Assembly: GCA_016617495.1 (NCBI GenBank)
Contig: WYCU01000003.1
Location: forward strand, 310,001 to 374,000
Length of the DNA: 64,000 nucleotides
Source of the DNA: Azonexaceae bacterium s22
GTDB taxonomy: Bacteria; Pseudomonadota; Gammaproteobacteria; Burkholderiales; Rhodocyclaceae
Direction: 5' to 3'
Shown here: positions 44,932 to 53,241 of the stretch, in pieces
Layout: every line of letters starts with the position of its first letter
Position numbering within the stretch: the stretch's first letter is position 1
Position numbers and translations under genes: made by a program
Notes under the pieces: model-generated
The model's database searches: none
The model's input: the letters and a program-made list of their open reading frames with translations, nothing else
What the model was told of the DNA's origin: nothing

Positions 44932-45843
44932 CTAAAAGGCAGTTCCAGACAAAAGTAATTGCGCCTCGCCGACCAGTTCCACCAGAAGATCTGCAAGCAA
45001 CCGAACACGCGGTGATCGTTTGACATCGGGATGCATCACCAGCCAGATCTGCCGTACCGTCGGACAGACAGGATCGGATACGAGCGACAGTGCATCGTCG
45101 TTGGCAGCCAAAAAGTGTGGGAGTACGGCGATTCCCAGACCAACTCGGGCGGCATTGAGCAATGCTGCGAGATCGTTGCTCCTGAAGACAAAACGTCGAT
45201 TGCCGGCAACCTGGGTAAGCCAGCGCTGCTGCGGTACCTGGACGAGACTGTCGTCGTAACCAAGGAACTCCCACGCATCGGCCGGTCGGCGGGTATAACC
45301 ATGGGCAGCATAAAGCCCGTACCCCATATCACCGATGCAACGTGCTGCCAGGCCCGGTGCAGTTGGCCGCGACATTCTGATTGCCAGATCGGCCTCGCCC
45401 CGCGCCAGATTGGCGTCCCGCGATTCACCGATGACCTCCAGATCGATGTTTTGCCACCGGGCGCGGATAGCTGCCAGGCGGGGCACCAGGAAATGGCCGG
45501 CGAGGACCGGCGGTGCCGAAACCCGGACCGTTCCCTGCAAGGAGGAAACACCAAGTGCTGCCCGTGAGAATGCCTGGGCCTCGTCATCAAGTCGGCCGGC
45601 CTGGGCAACCAGCGTCTCGCCTTCCGACGTCAATGACCAGGCTTTGGGCAAGCGGTCGAACAGCCGGATTCCCAGCGACTGTTCCAGCGCCTCGACACGC
45701 CTCGCCACGGTCGAATGTTCGACCCTGAGTCGGCGTGCTGCGCCCGACAGGCTGCCGGTGCGCGCCAGTTCGAGGAAATAACGAATGTCATCCCATTGCA
45801 GGCCACGCTTGTCCGCGCTAGCGATATCTGTGTTTTTTTGCAC
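44932..45843 (-). CDS. LysR-family transcriptional regulator
   Basis: About 303 residues with the N-terminal winged helix (FLELARTGSLSGAARRLRVE, HSTVARRVEALEQSLG) and a substrate-binding domain. The start is unsettled. ATG at 45915 would run the coding region over a perfect TGAGC-N6-GCTCA palindrome in the shared promoter region, so GTG at 45843 is preferred, giving a normal distance to the helix-turn-helix. It probably controls the divergent quinone oxidoreductase operon. Confidence 0.85.
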   Translation of the reverse strand: MQKNTDIASADKRGLQWDDIRYFLELARTGSLSGAARRLRVEHSTVARRVEALEQSLGIRLFDRLPKAWSLTSEGETLVAQAGRLDDEAQAFSRAALGVSSLQGTVRVSAPPVLAGHFLVPRLAAIRARWQNIDLEVIGESRDANLARGEADLAIRMSRPTAPGLAARCIGDMGYGLYAAHGYTRRPADAWEFLGYDDSLVQVPQQRWLTQVAGNRRFVFRSNDLAALLNAARVGLGIAVLPHFLAANDDALSLVSDPVCPTVRQIWLVMHPDVKRSPRVRLLADLLVELVGEAQLLLSGTAF

Positions 45844-45870
45844 AGTAAATGTCAATTTTTTGCGAATTGA

Positions 45871-45886
45871 TGAGCTATTTTGCTCA
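45871..45886 (+). promoter_or_regulatory. candidate LysR operator
   Basis: TGAGC-TATTTT-GCTCA is a perfect 5-bp inverted repeat between the LysR gene and the divergent oxidoreductase gene. Confidence 0.45.
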
Positions 45887-45927
45887 ACGTAAGCTGCGCT
45901 TGCAAGCTCATTCAACAGGAGAACATC

Positions 45928-46935
45928 ATGACCAAGCGCGACTCGTTTCTCGACTCATCAGCCACTTCCCAGATCGTCATCGGCCAGTACGGCGACGCAT
46001 CCGCACTCACCACCGTTGAGGCAACACTCCCTCCGCCAGCGGCCGGTGAAATCCGCGTCCGCCACACGGCGATCGGTGTGAACTATGTCGATATTTATCA
46101 TCGCACCGGCCTTTACCGACTGCCCTCGCTTCCCGCTGTTCTCGGGGTCGAGGCTGCCGGGATCGTCGAGGCGCTCGGGCCGGATGTTGACACAGTGCAG
46201 GTCGGCCAGCGCATCGCCTACGCCGGCCCACCCGCCGGCAGCTACGCCAGCGCGCGCAACCTTCCGGCTGTCCGGGCCATCCCCTTGCCCGACGACGTAT
46301 CCGACGATGCGGTTGCCAGCCTGCTGCTGCGCGGCATCACCACCCACATGCTGCTGGCCTACGTCCATCCTTTGAAGGCTGGCGATACGGTGCTCATTCA
46401 CGCGGCGGCCGGCGGCCTCGGGCTGGTCCTTGTACAGTGGGCGAAGGCCATGGGCGCTCGCATCATCGGCACCGTAAGCTCGCCGGCCAAGGCGCAACTG
46501 GCCATCGATCACGGCCTGGACCACGCCATCAATTACCGCGAGGCAGACTTCGTGGCAGAAACCATGCGTCTGACCGATGGCCAAGGCGTTGATTACGCGA
46601 TCGACGGCATCGGAGGAAAGACCTTGCTCGACACCCTTGGTTGCGTCCGCCCCTACGGGATGGTTGCCAGCGTCGGTCAGGTGGCTGGCGATTCCGGTCC
46701 GCTCGATCTGTCGTTGCTTGGCCCAGCGCGTTCGGTAGCGCTCTCACGGCCCGGTGTCTTCCGCTTCATGACGGATCTAGCGCGTTACCGTGAAGGCGCA
46801 CTGGCCACCATCCAGCAACTGCAGGCCGGGCTGCGGCCGACGATCGGCGCTGTTCTCCCCTTGATCGAAGCGGCGGAGGCACATCGCCGTCTGGAGTCCG
46901 GTCAGACCGTGGGCGCCATTCTCCTGCGCCCCTAA
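45928..46935 (+). CDS. NADPH:quinone oxidoreductase (zinc-free MDR family)
   Basis: The 335 residues have the QOR pattern: GVNYVDIYHRTGLY near residue 48, LGVEAAGIVEALG, and the NADPH-binding AAAGGLGLVLVQWAKAMGA near residue 152. The catalytic zinc ligands of alcohol dehydrogenases are absent. Such enzymes reduce quinones or reactive alkenals. CAGGAGAA sets ATG at 45928. It starts a same-strand run with the YciI-like and hydrolase genes. Confidence 0.9.
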   Translation: MTKRDSFLDSSATSQIVIGQYGDASALTTVEATLPPPAAGEIRVRHTAIGVNYVDIYHRTGLYRLPSLPAVLGVEAAGIVEALGPDVDTVQVGQRIAYAGPPAGSYASARNLPAVRAIPLPDDVSDDAVASLLLRGITTHMLLAYVHPLKAGDTVLIHAAAGGLGLVLVQWAKAMGARIIGTVSSPAKAQLAIDHGLDHAINYREADFVAETMRLTDGQGVDYAIDGIGGKTLLDTLGCVRPYGMVASVGQVAGDSGPLDLSLLGPARSVALSRPGVFRFMTDLARYREGALATIQQLQAGLRPTIGAVLPLIEAAEAHRRLESGQTVGAILLRP

Positions 46936-46956
46936 GCAAAAGGAACGAGGCTCATC

Positions 46957-47241
46957 ATGCTGTTTCTTGTCCTACTCGATTATCTGCGCCCACTGCCTGA
47001 AGTGGATCTGCACATGGACGAGCATCGCGCCTTCCTAAGCCGCCATTACGCAGCGGGGCACTTCCTGCTCTCAGGCAGGAAGGCACCGCGTACCGGCGGT
47101 GTGATTCTCGCCAGGGCCAACTCCCTAGACGAAATCGCTCACTGGATTTCGGAGGACCCTTTTCGCCAGGCCGGGGTCGCCAGCTACGAAATCATTGCTT
47201 GGGAACCGACGATGGCCGCTCAAGGAATGCCCAAGATCTGA
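46957..47241 (+). CDS. YciI-like protein
   Basis: The 94 residues form the ferredoxin-like YciI fold (LVLLDYLRPLPEVDLHMDEH, HRAFLSRHYAAGHFLLSGRK with the conserved His, DPFRQAGVASYEI). Relatives include dehalogenase-like and antibiotic-synthesis helper enzymes, but the activity here is unknown. It starts 21 bp after the oxidoreductase gene with AAAGGAACGAGG upstream, so the two are co-transcribed. Confidence 0.87.
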   Translation: MLFLVLLDYLRPLPEVDLHMDEHRAFLSRHYAAGHFLLSGRKAPRTGGVILARANSLDEIAHWISEDPFRQAGVASYEIIAWEPTMAAQGMPKI

Positions 47242-47370
47242 GCATGGCTTTCCCACGAGCCAAACACATTGTCGTCACCGGTCAAGCAATTGGCAGCGAC
47301 GGTCAGTGTCAGCGGCTGATGGGAGCAGCAAACTGTATGCACGTAACTCTTACCTCAAGGAGAACTGACC

Positions 47371-48258
47371 ATGCCTTCAATTCGTTCCATGGCCTTGGCG
47401 TGCAGTCTCGTGGCGCAGATCGGCCTGGGTACATCCTTAGCTTCGACGCCGGAAACCCGCTTTTTCAAGCACGCAAACGGTCGCATTGCCTATGACGACA
47501 GCGGTGGCAATGGCTCAATGATCGTCGCGATTCCCGGAATGGGCGACGTCAGGCAGCAATACCGATTCTTGCGTCCGCGACTTGTCCGGGCCGGCTATCG
47601 CTTCGTCACCATGGACGTTCGTGGGCACGGTGATTCATCCGTTGATTGGACGGATTACTCAGCCCGGGCAGTAGGCAGCGACGTGCTCGCCCTGATCCAG
47701 CACCTTGGTGCCAATAAGGCAGTTATCCTCGGCAACTCTTTCGCCGCTGGCGCCGCGCTTTGGGCTGCCAGTGAACAACCTGAGGTGGTCCAAGGCATCT
47801 GCATGCTTGGCCCTATTCTGCGGGATCTGCCGGCCAATCCGGTTACCCGGGCTATTGTTGGCATCGGCTTTGCCGGCCCATGGCGAACGTGGTTCTGGAT
47901 GACCTACTGGGACAGCCTTTTCCCGCTGAACAAGCCAGTCGATCATCTGACCTACCGTGATCGCCTGACAGCCAATCTCAAGGAAGCCGGACGCATGGAT
48001 GCGCTACGAACCATGGTCGGTTTGTCCAAGTCCGATACGGAAGCGCTGGTCGGCAAGGTGCCCGTTCCCGTTCTGGTCGTTATGGGAAGTCGTGACCCGG
48101 ACTTCAAAGATCCGATCGCGGAAGCCGCCTGGCTGGCCGGGAAAACGAAAGCCAAAGTCGCTTTGATAAACGGTGCCGGGCATTACCCCCATGTTGAAGT
48201 TCCCGATCAGGTTGCCAGTGAAATCGAAAGCTTTCTCGACCGATTGAAAGGCAAATGA
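47371..48258 (+). CDS. exported alpha/beta hydrolase
   Basis: The 295 residues start with a likely signal peptide (MPSIRSMALACSLVAQIG, to about residue 25). The alpha/beta-hydrolase core has the nucleophile Ser in LGNSFAAGA near residue 116, the acid Asp in MGSRDPDF and His in GAGHYPHVE near residue 270. The nucleophile elbow reads GNSFA rather than GxSxG, as in some haloperoxidase-like members. TCAAGGAG precedes ATG. The substrate is unknown. Confidence 0.87.
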   Translation: MPSIRSMALACSLVAQIGLGTSLASTPETRFFKHANGRIAYDDSGGNGSMIVAIPGMGDVRQQYRFLRPRLVRAGYRFVTMDVRGHGDSSVDWTDYSARAVGSDVLALIQHLGANKAVILGNSFAAGAALWAASEQPEVVQGICMLGPILRDLPANPVTRAIVGIGFAGPWRTWFWMTYWDSLFPLNKPVDHLTYRDRLTANLKEAGRMDALRTMVGLSKSDTEALVGKVPVPVLVVMGSRDPDFKDPIAEAAWLAGKTKAKVALINGAGHYPHVEVPDQVASEIESFLDRLKGK

Positions 48259-48599
48259 TGAGGCGCTTTACGAACTTCCACCGCGTGGAACCGCGACAAA
48301 TATACAAAATGGCAAGTGCTAAGGGAACGACTATTCATGTGCGCTCAGGGATGGCCTGGCTTACGGAAGCGGATGTCACGGACGATCATTTTCTGGCTTG
48401 CGATCAGACTTACCGCATACGCAACCAAGGCGTGGTTCTAATCGAACCGGCAGACATGAACGCCATTGAATTTGAGATTGAGCGCCCGATTCAACTCGCC
48501 TTCGTCCGGCTTGCCTGCCGCGCCGCAAGCGGCGTCAGGCCGGTCCAACGCTTGAAAGCCCGATGGAAGGCACTTGGCTCGGAAAAACCAATCAAATAA
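48255..48599 (+). CDS. DUF2917-family protein with an antisense-overlapping tail
   Basis: The 114 residues match DUF2917, a small beta-rich fold (GTTIHVRSGMAWLTEADVTD, then an FLACDQTYRI strand and GVVLIEPADM). The first ATG overlaps the hydrolase stop. The last 36 codons (48491-48599) are read antisense to the end of the convergent AraC-family gene and look unlike the family (KARWKALGSEKPIK), so the original stop was probably lost or the gene was brought here by recombination. Confidence 0.75.
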   Translation: MMRRFTNFHRVEPRQIYKMASAKGTTIHVRSGMAWLTEADVTDDHFLACDQTYRIRNQGVVLIEPADMNAIEFEIERPIQLAFVRLACRAASGVRPVQRLKARWKALGSEKPIK

Positions 48600-49525
48600 G
48601 CAATTTCGCCCAGTGCAATATTGGAGTCCGCGATGAAATCGAGTGCTGCACGCGTCCTGACCTCGTCGAACACTGCGTTGAAGGTAGTTCCCTTTGTCTG
48701 CAATGCGCGTTGCAGGCTGCGTTCGCTCATGCAAAGCTGGCGTGCGGCCTCGCCGATCGTCGCGTTGCCCTCTGCCAGCCCCGCCAGGACCACCTGCCGA
48801 ACGCGCGACGCCAGGCAATCCTCGGCAGATATGGAAAGTTTGCGCAACAACTGGTCGGCATGGCTGGTGACAATGCGAGAAAGTGCGGGATCAGCCGCTG
48901 GAACTGGCGCAAGCATCGAATCGGCTGTCAGCAGCAGCACATTTTGGTGCGCAGAAAAAGCAGGTAGGAAGCCGAAGATGCGGCGATGCTCTGCAGTGTC
49001 TTCGGGTGCCGTGTGGGCGAAGCTGACCGATACGACGAGCGGCAAGCGCCCGGCCATCTGCCGGGCAATGACAAGCAATGAGGCCAAGGTGAATTCGGCG
49101 GCATGCCTGACCGGCACCAAATCCGGAGTACGAAAACGATGATGGATAAGCACGCCTTCCGGCAAATCCTCCACCTTAAACTCAGCGACGTCGTGCATCA
49201 GGCGGTTGTAGCGAGCCAGGCGATCCACTGCCTCCCGGAGGGTGGGTGCCGTCCGCACCACGTAATCGAGCACGTCGAACATGCCGGGCTGGATCATTTC
49301 GGCGACATGCAGTCCAAACGCCGCATCCTCGGCGAGATCGGCGGCGGTCATCCACAAGGCATTCTCCTGTTCAAGCGGAATTCGCGCATCAGGATCGTGC
49401 AGAAGGTTCGGATCGAAGCGGGTTTCCCTGATGAGCCGGGACTCCGAAACGCCGAACTTGGCCGCGCCCTTGAGGATGATCGCGGCGATTCGGGCGGAAA
49501 CCGTAAGTTTTCTTCTGGCAGTCAT
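48491..49525 (-). CDS. AraC-family regulator with Arabinose_bd N-terminus (OruR type)
   Basis: The 344 residues have an N-terminal ligand domain (residues about 20-210, with PLEQENALWMTAADL and APTLREAVDRLARYNRL) and a C-terminal double helix-turn-helix (ARQLCMSERSLQRAL, IAYLIGFSEPSAFHRAFKRW). Regulators of this group control adjacent catabolic or stress genes. It diverges from the cupin gene with only 24 bp between the starts, so the cupin promoter must overlap the regulator gene's 5' end, or the real AraC start is further in. Confidence 0.87.
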   Translation of the reverse strand: MTARRKLTVSARIAAIILKGAAKFGVSESRLIRETRFDPNLLHDPDARIPLEQENALWMTAADLAEDAAFGLHVAEMIQPGMFDVLDYVVRTAPTLREAVDRLARYNRLMHDVAEFKVEDLPEGVLIHHRFRTPDLVPVRHAAEFTLASLLVIARQMAGRLPLVVSVSFAHTAPEDTAEHRRIFGFLPAFSAHQNVLLLTADSMLAPVPAADPALSRIVTSHADQLLRKLSISAEDCLASRVRQVVLAGLAEGNATIGEAARQLCMSERSLQRALQTKGTTFNAVFDEVRTRAALDFIADSNIALGEIAYLIGFSEPSAFHRAFKRWTGLTPLAARQASRTKAS

Positions 49526-49549
49526 TGCGTCAATTGAAAAGGAGTCTTC

Positions 49550-50035
49550 ATGAAGTCATCTCATTCATTTCCTGTTGCGGTCGATGCACAAGCTGCACCG
49601 CCACGAACCACGCCTTCAAATTATCCGGAAGAATTCGCCAAGCAGATGCTCGGCCGTGAAAAAAGGCCGCTGGGCTCCCTGTTCGGCATCACCAACTTCG
49701 GAGTGAATCTGACCACGCTTGCACCGGGTGCGGTCTCTGCACTCAGACATGCCCATACACGACAGGATGAATTCATTTACGTCCTCCGCGGCACGCCAAC
49801 GCTCCGTACCAATGCCGGCGACACCTTGCTGCAGCCGGGCATGTGTGCCGGCTTTGCCTCGGCTACGGGCGACGCCCACCAACTGCTCAATCTCTCCGAC
49901 GATGAGGTCGCCTATCTGGAAGTCGGCGATCGGTCTGCGGGAGACGAAGTGAACTATCCAGACGATGACCTGCAGGCAATCCTGCTCGACGGGCGCTGGC
50001 AATTCGCCCGAAAGAATGGAGAACCTTACCGGTAG
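49550..50035 (+). CDS. cupin-domain protein
   Basis: The 161 residues contain a single cupin_2 barrel: GAVSALRHAHTRQDEFIYVL with metal-binding His/His/Glu near residues 66-74, and GDAHQLLN with the last His. It may bind Fe, Mn or Ni and act as a dioxygenase or isomerase; similar proteins of this length are annotated only as cupins. AAAAGGAG precedes ATG. It heads the cupin-SDR-nitronate monooxygenase run. Confidence 0.85.
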   Translation: MKSSHSFPVAVDAQAAPPRTTPSNYPEEFAKQMLGREKRPLGSLFGITNFGVNLTTLAPGAVSALRHAHTRQDEFIYVLRGTPTLRTNAGDTLLQPGMCAGFASATGDAHQLLNLSDDEVAYLEVGDRSAGDEVNYPDDDLQAILLDGRWQFARKNGEPYR

Positions 50036-50060
50036 CTCAATTAGACAAGAGGAGCTTGAA

Positions 50061-50804
50061 ATGAACAGCACTCAGAAAGCAGTTGCCGTTATCACCGGTG
50101 GCGGTACTGGCATCGGTCGGGCCACAAGCGAAAAACTGGCAGCAGCCGGATGCGCCGTGGCAATCATCTACTCGAACAGCAACACAGAAGCCAACGACAC
50201 CGTAAATGCAATCCGCGCGACTGGTCAGGACGCCATCGCCATCCGTACCGATGTTGCCGATGATGCCCAGGTACGCTGCATGATGGCCGAAGTCGTGGAG
50301 GCTTTCGGCAACATCACCTATCTCGTCAATAATGCCGGCATCACCCGGCAATTGCCGTTTGCGGACCTAGAGGCAATTGTCGATGACACCTGGGACGATC
50401 TCTTTGCGGTCAATGTCAAAGGCGCATTCAATTGCAGCCGGGCGGCTGCACCGTACCTACGTGCGATACCCGGTAGCGCCATTGTCAATGTCGGTAGCAT
50501 TGCCGGAGAAACCGGCTATGGCTCGTCCCTGCCTTACGCCGTATCCAAGGCTGCCCTGCACGGCATGACCAAGTCGCTGGCACGGGTACTGGCCCCGGAA
50601 ATCCGCGTCAATTGCATTGCACCTGGGGCTGTCGAAACCCGCTGGTGGGCAGGTAACGAGGCCAAGATGCGCCAACTCTCGGGCAACCTTCCTCTGGAGC
50701 GTATCTCGACACCGGAAGACATCGCGGAGAGTATCTGGCTCTTGCTCAGATCCCGCTCAATGACCGGCCAGATCGTTAAGGCCGAGAACGGACAGACACT
50801 TTGA
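50061..50804 (+). CDS. short-chain dehydrogenase/reductase
   Basis: The 247 residues are a classical SDR: TGGGTGIGR nucleotide loop near residue 12, NNAGI near residue 88, catalytic Ser in VGSIAGE and YAVSK near residue 155. A FabG-like reductase acting on a small carbonyl is likely. AAGAGGAG sets ATG at 50061. It lies 25 bp after the cupin gene and 32 bp before the nitronate monooxygenase gene. Confidence 0.88.
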   Translation: MNSTQKAVAVITGGGTGIGRATSEKLAAAGCAVAIIYSNSNTEANDTVNAIRATGQDAIAIRTDVADDAQVRCMMAEVVEAFGNITYLVNNAGITRQLPFADLEAIVDDTWDDLFAVNVKGAFNCSRAAAPYLRAIPGSAIVNVGSIAGETGYGSSLPYAVSKAALHGMTKSLARVLAPEIRVNCIAPGAVETRWWAGNEAKMRQLSGNLPLERISTPEDIAESIWLLLRSRSMTGQIVKAENGQTL

Positions 50805-50836
50805 TGATTCGACCAGAACCGCTTCCGGAGGCCGCG

Positions 50837-51883
50837 ATGAACATTCGAGAATTGTTGGGTATCGAACTGCCAATTATCCAAGCACCGATGGCAGGTGTTC
50901 AAGGCAGCGCCCTGGCAATCGCCGTATCCGAAGCAGGCGGGCTGGGCTCCCTACCTTGCGCCATGCTCTCAGTTGAAACTCTTGCCCAGGAATTAACGGC
51001 CATTAGGAAGTCCACCCACAAGCCATTCAACGTGAACTTCTTTTGCCATACCCCGCCAGAAGCTTGCGTTGCCGTCGAATCCAGCTGGCGTAGGCTGCTT
51101 ACACCGTACTTCGATGAATTTGGACTAGACCCGAACAACACCAGCAATAGCGCGAGCCGAGCACCGTTTAGCCACGAGATCGCCGATATCGTCGAAGAAT
51201 TTCGTCCGCCAGTGGTCAGCTTCCATTTCGGTCTGCCAAGTCAGGATCTGCTTGAGCGTGTTAAGGGATGGGGAGCGACCGTGCTGTCATCCGCCACCAC
51301 AATTGACGAAGCGATCTGGCTCGAGCGGCACGGCGCAGATGCTGTGATCGCCCAAGGCCTGGAAGCCGGGGGGCATCGCGGCATGTTCCTGAGCAATGAC
51401 TTGAGCACGCAGCTAGGTTCTTTTGCTCTTCTGCCTCAGATCGTCCAAGCCGTGAAAATTCCTGTCATCGCTGCTGGGGGCATCGCTTCTCCGACAGGCG
51501 TCGCGGCTGCATTGGCTCTAGGGGCACAGGCGGTTCAGGTCGGAACGGCTTACCTGCTGACCGATGAAGCTACGACCAGCCCATTGCATCGAAAGGCAAT
51601 TAAAAGCGAAGCCTCCCGGCATACAGCCCTGACCAACCTGTTTTCAGGCCGGCCAGCCCGCGGCATCGTGAATCGACTAATGCTTGATTTAGGTTTGATC
51701 AACGAGCTGGCGCCCCCTTTTCCATTGGCGTCAGCGGCAATAGCGCCTTTACGGTCAGCAGCCGAAAGCCGGGAGGACTTTTCGTTCAGTCCCCTGTGGT
51801 GTGGACAGAACACCCTGGGCTGCTTGGAAATCTCCGCTGCAGAACTGACCGGGTGGCTGTCAAACGGAGTTAGCTCTCAATAA
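50837..51883 (+). CDS. nitronate monooxygenase
   Basis: The 348 residues form an FMN-binding TIM barrel of the NMO class I type: PIIQAPMAGVQG at the start, then AQGLEAGGHRG near residue 175, AAGGIASPTGVAAALALGA and QVGTAYLLTDEA. It oxidises alkyl nitronates (propionate-3-nitronate) and protects against them. TCCGGAGG sets ATG at 50837. The set with the SDR and cupin points to detoxification of nitro or carbonyl compounds. Confidence 0.87.
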   Translation: MNIRELLGIELPIIQAPMAGVQGSALAIAVSEAGGLGSLPCAMLSVETLAQELTAIRKSTHKPFNVNFFCHTPPEACVAVESSWRRLLTPYFDEFGLDPNNTSNSASRAPFSHEIADIVEEFRPPVVSFHFGLPSQDLLERVKGWGATVLSSATTIDEAIWLERHGADAVIAQGLEAGGHRGMFLSNDLSTQLGSFALLPQIVQAVKIPVIAAGGIASPTGVAAALALGAQAVQVGTAYLLTDEATTSPLHRKAIKSEASRHTALTNLFSGRPARGIVNRLMLDLGLINELAPPFPLASAAIAPLRSAAESREDFSFSPLWCGQNTLGCLEISAAELTGWLSNGVSSQ

Positions 51884-52185
51884 ATCGTGCAAGCTGCGCA
51901 TTGGTCTGCAAACTGTCCAATATCGGTCGTAGATTCGAGTTGTCTGGATGGCCGCTATGGCCGAACTCCGGAAGTCCAATTGAGGCTACATCGTAATTTC
52001 GTACCGTTCTAATTGGAATTTTCCGCACAGTTTGCCTCGAACGGTCAGCAAGGGAGCGTGTCCGGAACTTTGTGTATAGCGGTCATTATCAGCGGATCAT
52101 GGAAAGGTCGGCTTTGGCCGAACTCCGGAAGTCCAAAAAACAAAGCCCCTGACTTCAATCAGGGGCCTTGTGTTCAGCCTGTTCC
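51884..52185 (+). other. gene-free stretch with two 22-bp direct repeats
   Basis: TGGCCGAACTCCGGAAGTCC (+AA) occurs at 51958-51979 and 52115-52136, identical over 22 bases. The minus-strand terminator at 52145 follows. No gene is visible. Confidence 0.7.
52145..52166 (-). terminator. terminator of the integrase operon
   Basis: GCCCCTGA pairs with TCAGGGGC with a six-base loop. On the minus strand it is followed by TTTGTTTTTT. It ends the xis-int-HD-ORF60 transcript. Confidence 0.8.
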
Positions 52186-52368
52186 CTACACCCGCCAACT
52201 CCTGAACACCAACCACCTCAACATCCCCAACGGCGCCCAGTAAGTCCGCCACCCCTCAACCCAGCCCGCACGTACCCACTGGTGCATTGATTTGCCTCGC
52301 GCCTCGACGGCAGGCTTCAGCCGCCGCCACTCCGCTGTTCCGCGCTGAATGAAAGTATCCTTGCTCAT
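52186..52368 (-). CDS. 60-aa protein, last gene of the integrative module
   Basis: The 60 residues (MSKDTFIQRGTAEWRRLKPA at the start) are basic and Trp-rich (MHQWVRAGWVEGWRTYW). GGAGG lies seven bases before ATG, overlapping the stop region of the HD-like gene. No family is recognised. Size, basic charge and place after the integrase fit a small DNA-binding or accessory protein of the element. Confidence 0.6.
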   Translation of the reverse strand: MSKDTFIQRGTAEWRRLKPAVEARGKSMHQWVRAGWVEGWRTYWAPLGMLRWLVFRSWRV

Positions 52369-52371
52369 CCT

Positions 52372-53238
52372 TCAACCTCCTTTCGTGACCTTCGTACCAG
52401 CTTGGACGTATTCCGCCGACAGGCGGGTTGCCACGGCCAGAATGGTGGCCTCGACAGAACGCCGATCTTCCGCCTGTCCGCGTGCCGCTACCAGTGCGTG
52501 GACCAGCGCCAGATACTGTGCCTCCGGCACCGCCACCTTCGCCCGCGCCACTGCCAGCCATTCGAGTATCGTCGTCGGACCCCCAACCCAGTAACCCCGC
52601 TCGGTCAATTCATAGTGTTGATCCTTGCGACGATAATCATCCGCCTTGCCGATGGCGGCAAGCAAGGCCGCCATGACCACCACCGAGGTCGAGACATCAG
52701 GCAGATCCTGAACCAGTTGGCGCGCCTGCGTCGCCGCTGCGACCGCCTGCCGGAAATTGCCACCGGGTCCGCCGAGCGGTTCCGCCAGTGAGGCCGGCCC
52801 GGTCACAAAGCGGAAGAAGCGCCCGCCATCCCAGAGCACCGCATTGAGCAGATGCTGGAAAGGACGGCTCAGACTCTCCCAGAGATTCGCAGCCGCCCGG
52901 ACAGTCGCACGATCATGCACCCAGAGGTTCGGAATGGCATGAAATAGATTGGGCATGGCCAGCGGTTTGTCGAGCAAGGTCAGAGCAGCGATCGGCACCG
53001 AATCCTGATGGCGCCGATGCAGATTGCGCGGCATGCCGCGCACCGCCACCAGACAGCCGCAATGCAAGCGGGAATCGACCGCCATGGAGTGCCAGGCCAC
53101 GCTGATCGGTTCGGCATCATGATAAAGGAAGGCTTCGTTATAGACCCCGCGCCCCTCTCGTGCCGGCAGGCGCGTGATGCTGATCAGCCGATAGAATCCT
53201 GGTGACGAACCCCCTGCCGTATTGAGATTGTCTTCCAT
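52372..53238 (-). CDS. YhaM-like OB-fold/HD-fold pseudoenzyme of the integrative module
   Basis: The 288 residues follow the layout of YhaM-type 3'-5' exoribonucleases: an OB-fold-like part (about 45-90), a linker, then an HD-type helical domain (about 150-280). The HD metal ligands are gone. Where YhaM has a His before the first helix this protein reads GGPGGNFRQAV, where it has HDIGK this reads AAIGK, and where it has a His pair this reads VAARG. The flanking pattern (VVVMAALLAAIGK, YELTERGYWVGGP) still follows the family. It is therefore probably non-catalytic, perhaps a nucleic-acid-binding or regulatory subunit. It lies three bases from the integrase stop. The family link rests on pattern reading only. 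Confidence 0.6.
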   Translation of the reverse strand: MEDNLNTAGGSSPGFYRLISITRLPAREGRGVYNEAFLYHDAEPISVAWHSMAVDSRLHCGCLVAVRGMPRNLHRRHQDSVPIAALTLLDKPLAMPNLFHAIPNLWVHDRATVRAAANLWESLSRPFQHLLNAVLWDGGRFFRFVTGPASLAEPLGGPGGNFRQAVAAATQARQLVQDLPDVSTSVVVMAALLAAIGKADDYRRKDQHYELTERGYWVGGPTTILEWLAVARAKVAVPEAQYLALVHALVAARGQAEDRRSVEATILAVATRLSAEYVQAGTKVTKGG

Positions 53239-53241
53239 GAT

